Source of the DNA: an uncultured Porphyromonadaceae bacterium
Lineage (GTDB): Bacteria; Bacteroidota; Bacteroidia; Bacteroidales; Muribaculaceae
Direction: 5' to 3'
Length of the DNA stretch: 6,036 nucleotides
NCBI GenBank assembly: GCA_900552325.1
Contig: URZG01000145.1
Coordinates: 1-6,036, forward strand
Shown: one piece after another, positions 1-4,600 of the stretch
Layout: every line of letters starts with the position of its first letter
Position numbering within the stretch: the first letter of the stretch is position 1
Notes under the pieces: model-generated
What the model was told of the DNA's origin: nothing
Databases searched by the model: none
The model's input: the letters and a program-made list of their open reading frames with translations, nothing else
Made by a program: the position numbers and the translations under genes

Positions 1-130
1 TCTCGAGGACAACACCGTGACTCTGCGTGAGCGCGACTCGATGGCCCAGACCCGCGTGGCCGTCGCCGACCTGCACCGTCTCATCCACGACCGCGTGTCG
101 CTCAACTCGCTTCTCCGCAAGCTGGGCTGA
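1..130 (+). CDS. glyS: Glycine--tRNA ligase, C-terminal end (partial)
   Basis: This is the 3' end of a gene that begins before the window. The first complete codon is at position 2 and the TGA stop is at 128-130, leaving 42 residues. The visible stretch includes VTLRERDSMAQTRV and ends SLLRKLG. This resembles the C-terminal anticodon-binding domain of the single-chain, class II glycyl-tRNA synthetase, which ends with a strand of the form 'VT(I/L)R(D/E)RD(S/T)M.Q.RV' followed by a short helix. The enzyme attaches glycine to tRNA-Gly in the cytosol, using ATP. In my recollection Bacteroides genomes often place an FKBP-type isomerase gene next to glyS, and one lies downstream here, which supports the call. 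Only the tail is present, so the catalytic motifs cannot be checked. Class II prolyl- and threonyl-tRNA synthetases share a related anticodon-binding domain and are the main alternatives. Confidence 0.82.
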   Translation, partial: LEDNTVTLRERDSMAQTRVAVADLHRLIHDRVSLNSLLRKLG

Positions 131-175
131 ACCGATGCTCGGGCCGACTTATTATTTGTAGAATAACACCCTTCC

Positions 176-256
176 GTAGGGACGCTCCGTGGAGCGTCCG
201 TGACACATTGATTGCTTTCCGGTGGTCAGGGCAGGCGCTCCGCGGGGCGTCCCTAC
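176..256. repeat. REP-like inverted pair (BIME-like element)
   Basis: Two copies of a 23-nt palindromic unit face each other: copy A at 176-198 on the + strand and copy B at 256-234 on the - strand, with 35 bases between them. They match at 20 of 23 positions, and all three differences are T to C. Each unit starts GTAGGGACGC. Copy A folds into a perfect 9-bp stem (180-188 with 191-199) around a GT centre. In a + strand transcript copy B keeps its stem through G-U wobbles, and the two whole copies could also pair with each other over 23 bases with three wobbles. A GTAG head followed by a hairpin, in inverted pairs, is the known architecture of REP sequences linked to RAYT transposases. No transposase gene is in the window. 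The pair lies between glyS and lemA and may protect or end the glyS transcript; that role is inference. Confidence 0.72.
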
Positions 257-279
257 TGGCAAAGTGTAAATTTTGAATT

Positions 280-885
280 ATGAAGAAATCTCTTATTATA
301 ACGATTGCGGTGGCCTGTATACTGGCTCTCTGTTTTATCGGCGGATGTTCCAGCTACAACGGCATGGTGTCGGCGCAGCAGAGTGTCGACAAACAGTGGG
401 GTAACGTGGAGAACGCTTACCAGCGCCGTGCCGACCTTATCCCCAATCTGGTGAACACCGTCAAGGGGTATGCCGAGCATGAGAAAACCACGCTCCAGAA
501 TGTCACCGACGCCCGCGCCGGTCTGACACAGGCATATAACGACGCTACCGCTTCACAGGCCGACGCTTCCCCCGCGAATGTGGCCGCCTACCAGCAGGCC
601 CAGGAGAAGCTCAAAGGCGCTCTCAACGTCTACGTCAACGCCGTGCGCGAGGCATATCCGGATCTCAAGGCCAACGAGAATTTCCTCGGGCTTCAGGCCG
701 AACTGGAGCAGACCGAGAACCGCGTCGCAACCGAACGCAAACGCTATAATGACGAGGTTGAGAAATACAACGTGAAAGTACTGCGCTTCCCCGGCAATAT
801 CTTCGCCTCGATGTTCGGGTTCGAGAAACGCGACATGTTCAAGGCCGAAGCCGGTGCCGAGCGTGCCCCCAAGGTGGAGTTCTGA
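280..885 (+). CDS. lemA: LemA family envelope protein
   Basis: A 201-residue protein, typical in length for the LemA family (Pfam LemA). The family signature is at residues 48-65, QRRADLIPNLVNTVKGYA, preceded by W40-NVENAY. A second conserved block is at 126-134 (YPDLKANEN), then a long helix with ELEQTENR (141-148). Near the C-terminus are RFPGNIFASMFGF (169-181) and the APKVEF end. The N-terminus has two lysines and a hydrophobic stretch (5-20). In most LemA proteins this is a membrane anchor with the rest outside the cytoplasm; here it ends IGGC with Cys23, so it may instead be a lipidated lipoprotein. The biochemical role of LemA is poorly defined. No TPM-domain or HtpX protease gene, a frequent LemA partner, is adjacent. 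ATG280 is chosen because the signal segment starts directly there; it follows an A/T-rich leader without a Shine-Dalgarno, as is usual in Bacteroidetes. The FKBP gene begins 35 bases downstream, probably in the same transcript. Confidence 0.94.
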   Translation: MKKSLIITIAVACILALCFIGGCSSYNGMVSAQQSVDKQWGNVENAYQRRADLIPNLVNTVKGYAEHEKTTLQNVTDARAGLTQAYNDATASQADASPANVAAYQQAQEKLKGALNVYVNAVREAYPDLKANENFLGLQAELEQTENRVATERKRYNDEVEKYNVKVLRFPGNIFASMFGFEKRDMFKAEAGAERAPKVEF

Positions 886-920
886 CAGCTGTTGTCGCCC
901 CCTTTCTAATAAGATTCCTT

Positions 921-1478
921 ATGAAGAAACTGATATATCTTATATGCGCGTTGGCCGGGGTGTCGGTTCTCGCCGGTTGTAATCCGGATGACGATTCCCA
1001 GTCGACATGGGACCGCTACAAGGACTGGCGCGAGGCCAACGAATCGTGGTTCGCGGAGCAGGAGACTCGCCTGGACAAGGAGGGCAAGCCATATTACGTG
1101 CGTGTCACTCCGCGCTGGAACCCGGGCGCCACAGTGCTCATGCATTGGTTCAACGACCGCGCAGAGACAGCCGGCAATCTTACGCCGCTGCTGACCTCCA
1201 CCGTGGAGACCCGCTACATGGGGCGCCTCTATAACGACGAGAAATTCGACTCCACGGCCGTAAACGATGTGTACACAACCCGTGTCAGCGGCGTGGTGGA
1301 GGGATGGCAGATAGCGCTGATGAATATGAATGTGGGCGACACCTGCGAGATTGTCTTCCGTTATCCCCAGGGCTACGGAGCCTCCTCCAAGGGTTCCATT
1401 CCCCCCTATTCGGCTCTTCGCTTCAACATGCGCCTCGTCGACATAACAGGCTACGAGATCCGTCCTCCGAAAAACTGA
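921..1478 (+). CDS. FKBP-type peptidyl-prolyl cis-trans isomerase, lipoprotein
   Basis: A 185-residue protein. The N-terminus is a lipoprotein signal: MKK, a hydrophobic run and the lipobox LAGC with Cys20, which predicts a lipidated envelope protein. Residues 21-60 form a charged linker or helix (WDRYKDWREANESWF). The FKBP fold occupies about 58-176. Residues matching the FKBP12 pocket are present: Tyr99 (RYMGRL), Phe109-Asp110 (FDST), Val125-Val126 and Trp129 (VVEGW), Tyr152 (GYGASS), Ile160 (SIPP) and Phe168 (LRFNM). The enzyme should catalyse proline isomerisation and help fold exported proteins. Between the first strand and the RYMG strand there is an extra stretch of roughly 20 residues (about 68-90, including VLMHWFNDR) compared with a minimal FKBP; I recall similar wording in other Bacteroidales FKBPs. 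The ATG follows an A/T-rich leader with no strong Shine-Dalgarno. lemA lies 35 bases upstream and a terminator-like stem-loop begins 33 bases after the stop. Confidence 0.94.
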   Translation: MKKLIYLICALAGVSVLAGCNPDDDSQSTWDRYKDWREANESWFAEQETRLDKEGKPYYVRVTPRWNPGATVLMHWFNDRAETAGNLTPLLTSTVETRYMGRLYNDEKFDSTAVNDVYTTRVSGVVEGWQIALMNMNVGDTCEIVFRYPQGYGASSKGSIPPYSALRFNMRLVDITGYEIRPPKN

Positions 1479-1510
1479 CACGTCAGACTGACGGTCTATT
1501 TTGACATATA

Positions 1511-1550
1511 CCCCGCGCGATGACCCATCCGGTCAGTCTGCGCGGGGTTT
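1511..1550 (+). terminator. Rho-independent terminator after the FKBP gene
   Basis: CCCCGCGC (1511-1518) pairs perfectly with GCGCGGGG (1540-1547), and an inner stem TGACC/GGTCA (1521-1525 with 1531-1535) continues the hairpin. A short TTTAT run follows at 1548-1552. It begins 33 bases after the FKBP stop, as expected for the end of the lemA-FKBP unit. The T run is short, so termination efficiency is uncertain. On the - strand the hairpin is not followed directly by a T run, so it reads as a + strand signal. Confidence 0.72.
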
Positions 1551-1567
1551 ATGTATGGTAGCGGAGT

Positions 1568-1625
1568 CTAAAGATGGCGTGTCAGAATTGCATCAAACTA
1601 ATGTCGGCAATTTTGACACGCCATC
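1568..1625 (-). terminator. Long inverted repeat, likely terminator of the large surface-protein gene
   Basis: The arms 1573-1591 and 1607-1625 are 19-nt reverse complements with one exception (G1585 opposite T1613), separated by a 15-base loop. Read on the - strand, the stem is followed by TTTAG (1572-1568), which fits transcription ending after the large gene whose stop is 44 bases upstream. The exception is a G-U wobble in + strand RNA and a C-A mismatch in - strand RNA, so the fold is slightly better on the + strand. It could act in both directions between convergent genes, or be a dispersed intergenic repeat. The direction is inferred from position and the short T run. Confidence 0.5.
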
Positions 1626-1640
1626 ACCGCCTGGGCGGTG
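1625..1640. other. Small GC-rich hairpin next to the inverted repeat
   Basis: CACCGCC (1625-1631) and GGCGGTG (1634-1640) are perfect complements around TG. The hairpin abuts the 19-bp inverted repeat and lies 28 bases beyond the stop of the large - strand gene. On the - strand it comes before the long stem, so it could add to 3' end structure or protect the messenger. With a two-base centre the real RNA loop would open to four bases. No function can be assigned from sequence alone. Confidence 0.4.
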
Positions 1641-1668
1641 CGGGCCGGTCTTGGATCGGCTATGAGTA

Positions 1669-4600
1669 TCAGCGGATGAGCTCTTTTGTCACTGAGCCGT
1701 CGGAATGGACTATGATGTAGACGTTGCCGGCTACGGGAGCTGCCACTTCCGAACCTTGGAGATTGAAATAGCGCACAGGCATCGTGGAGTCGCCATGAAC
1801 CCCTTCCAGGCCTGTGACATTGCTTAATATCCTGATGGTTATGGCTTCGCTATAATCTCCGTTGGCCTTCAGGAAAGCACCCTGCGGGATGACGAGAGTG
1901 TAGGTGGCGTCCGGCTCGAAGCTGACGGTGAAGGGGATGTTCGACTCGTCGCAGGGGAGTATCCGGACTTCAGTTGTGCCATTGCCTACCACGTTCCATG
2001 CAGCTACGGGAGCCGTGAAGGTCGTTCCGGCGAGTACAGCGGCGTCGGAGGTCACCTCAAAGGGGAATGTTATGGTGACACCCGAGAATTCGGAGAGTTC
2101 CTCTCCGTCGGCAGGATCTGTTGACAGGGCTGCGAAGCTCTTGACTGGAGCGGTGTAGGCGGTGTGCAGCCCGACGATTTCCGACGGATCCACGCCCTGG
2201 AACTTCACTGTGCCCAGACGTGTGGCCTCCCCGTCAGCGGGTGACAGTTCATATACATCGCCGCTTACGGCGTTGTTGGTGTGTGTCCAGAAGAGACGTC
2301 CGGTGTTGTGGTCGAAAGCCATTGACTGAAGGTAAGTTACCTGCGGAACACCGGTTTCGCCCAGGAGTGAGGTCTCGGCGGTGGCGGGGTCGACCGAGTA
2401 GTATTTGCCCTCGTTGTCGATGGCATAAAGTTTGCCTTCGAGGTCGCAGGCCAGCGTGCGCATAACCTGACTGAGAACGCCAATCGGCTCTACGGCACCG
2501 GTGGCGAGGTTGACAGTGCCGAGGTTCACGATCTCGCCCGCGGTTGCGAGGCAGAACATCCGGTCGGTAGAGTAGTCGTAGGCCATGTCGAGCACATAGT
2601 CGTCGGTGTTCTCCACCGAGCGGCTTACAATCCAGCTGGAGGGGTCGATCTCCACAAATTCGCGTGACTCTCCCCACCAGGTTGCGGTGTAACCGTAGAA
2701 TGTGCCGTTGACGGCCTCGCCGGCTATCACCAGCGCGTCGTTAGGGGTCACTTCCATTTTGAAGGATGCGGCCTCGGGGTTATTGGAGCCGAATTCCATG
2801 AAGCCTGCGTTGCCGTAGGCGTCCCAGCGGTAACCGCGGAGGTTGATGTTCTCGAAGTTAGGAAGTTCAAAGGTGAGGGCGTTGTTGGCGCTGACCTCAT
2901 CGCCTTCGGCGGCTGCCGTGGCTACAAGGATGTTGAGGCCGTCGGCCAGGTCGATTTCGCCGAGGGTGATCTCGGCACTCTCACCTTTTTGAAGTGTTTC
3001 GGTGTGTGTGGCCGAAACGGACTGTTGGCCGTTGAGTGTGAGGGTCACGGGCACCGACTCCACGGGGAGCTCGCCGAAGTTGGCGATGGCAACCTTTACA
3101 GTGGCCGTCTGTTGGCGCTCCACGCTCTTTACGGGCGATATGAAGGCTGTAAGGGCTACATCGGTATCGACCGAGCGTGAGATCGGTTCTGAGAGAGCCT
3201 TCCCCGATTCTCCGGCTTTGTTGTAGATGGCCGAGACGCCATAGACATATTCGCCGGCGAGCTGCGATGACCATGCGTTGTCGGTGTAGGATAGGTCGCT
3301 GACGGGGGTGGTAGTTAGTAGACTCCAGGTTGTGGAGCCTTCAGCGTCCTTCACTCCACGGTAAACGTTATAGGCGCAACGGGGGGCATCCGGATTGGCG
3401 GTGATGGTGACTTCCGTTCCTGGTACTTTGCAGAGGGCCTGGATGCACCATGGCGAATAACCGTCGGAGGTGTATGGGTTTTCACTCCATTTCACATTGT
3501 TGCCTCCGGAAATAGATGAACCTGTGGCCTGACCGAACGATGAGGAGCCGCCACCGTTGACTGCGGCGCCGATCATGTAGGGTGAGCCGGGTTTGATTTC
3601 GGCGGGGTTATCGAAGGTTATCGTCACCCAGTCGCCTGCCTCGGGAAGATCGTCCACAGGTATGGGCTGCGATGCAACTTCAACCGGATTTTCCTTGGTG
3701 CCTCTCCATACTTTGGCATAGAAGACGGCGCCTTCGGATTTCTTGACGAAGATGCGTTCACCGGTGACCGAGAGACCTACCATTTTCTGGTCGGCAAGGT
3801 CTTTTTCGGAGTACGCGTGGGCTATGTTGAAATTCGTGCTGTAATAGTCGCCGCCGGTGTATCTCTGGGTGGCGACGTCGCCGATCGATTTCATGCCGGG
3901 TTCACAGTCGCGTGAGGTGGGATCGTTCCATGTGAGGCTGGCAGCCGAGCCGTCGGGGCTGACAGCGGCGTTGAGGTTCCAGGCTGGTATCAGGGCGCGG
4001 TCAAGCACCACGGTCTGGTATTCGCGGTCGGAGGCCTCTTCAAAGTTGAATTCACCGTCATAGACCTCATAGAGGGGGTAACGGATGGCTATGGTGTAGT
4101 CGTGGCCAGAGTAAACGCCGGGAATCGACCAGCGGCCGTCGGGGCCTATCGTGGCCTCACGCGATTCGTAACCGCCAAGAACCACCACGCCATTTTCGGC
4201 ATTGAGTCCCGTGTCGCCGGTGGTGACTTTTCCCGAGAGGGTGAAGTTGGGCAGGCGGGTCAGAGAGGCATCGGCTGTGGCTGTCGCGCCGTCGGCAAGG
4301 GTGACGTTGACCTGCGCGTTTTCATAACCGGTCTTTGAGAAAGTCAGCGATGTCACAGCTGCGGGAATGTGCCGGAAAGAGTAGTTGCCTTCCCTGTCGG
4401 TTACGGCGGTCAGACCCTCGTAGCCGTCGGCAACTACGGTGACATCACTTACAGGGGTTGCGTCGGCGCCCGATGTGACTTTGCCCGAAAGCGAAGCCAT
4501 GCCGCTGGGAGTGACGATGAAACGCGTAGAAGGACGTTCGGCAAGAGCTTTGTTGGAGTAGCTTGAAGGGAGCTGCGATATGTCGACCTGCGAGTAGGTG

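Noticed and set aside
132..142. CCGA/TCGG hairpin directly after the glyS stop as a terminator.
   Set aside because: The stem is only 4 bp with a 3-base loop and lacks an adjacent T run.
150..158. TATTATTTG as a Bacteroides -7 promoter element upstream of lemA.
   Set aside because: The spacing inside the element is one base too long for TAnnTTTG and no TTTG-like -33 element lies about 20 bases upstream.
267..275. TAAATTTTG as a -7 promoter element just before the lemA ATG.
   Set aside because: The internal spacing is off by one, and a start about 7 bases downstream would fall at or inside the start codon.
906..1481. A 191-codon open frame on the - strand, antisense to the FKBP gene over its full length.
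   Set aside because: The + strand encodes a clear lipoprotein signal and FKBP pocket residues. The antisense translation shows no recognisable motif and is a by-product of GC-rich codon use.
1501..1510. TTGACATATA as a sigma70-like promoter between the FKBP gene and its terminator.
   Set aside because: There is no -10 match at proper spacing, the next segment is the terminator hairpin, no + strand gene follows, and Bacteroidetes use a different promoter consensus.
2249..2677. A 142-codon - strand frame overlapping the large gene in another phase, and similar + strand frames along 1904-5370.
   Set aside because: They lie wholly within the domain-rich frame, are rich in Arg/Cys/His from frame-shifted GC-rich codons, and show no signal peptide or family motif.
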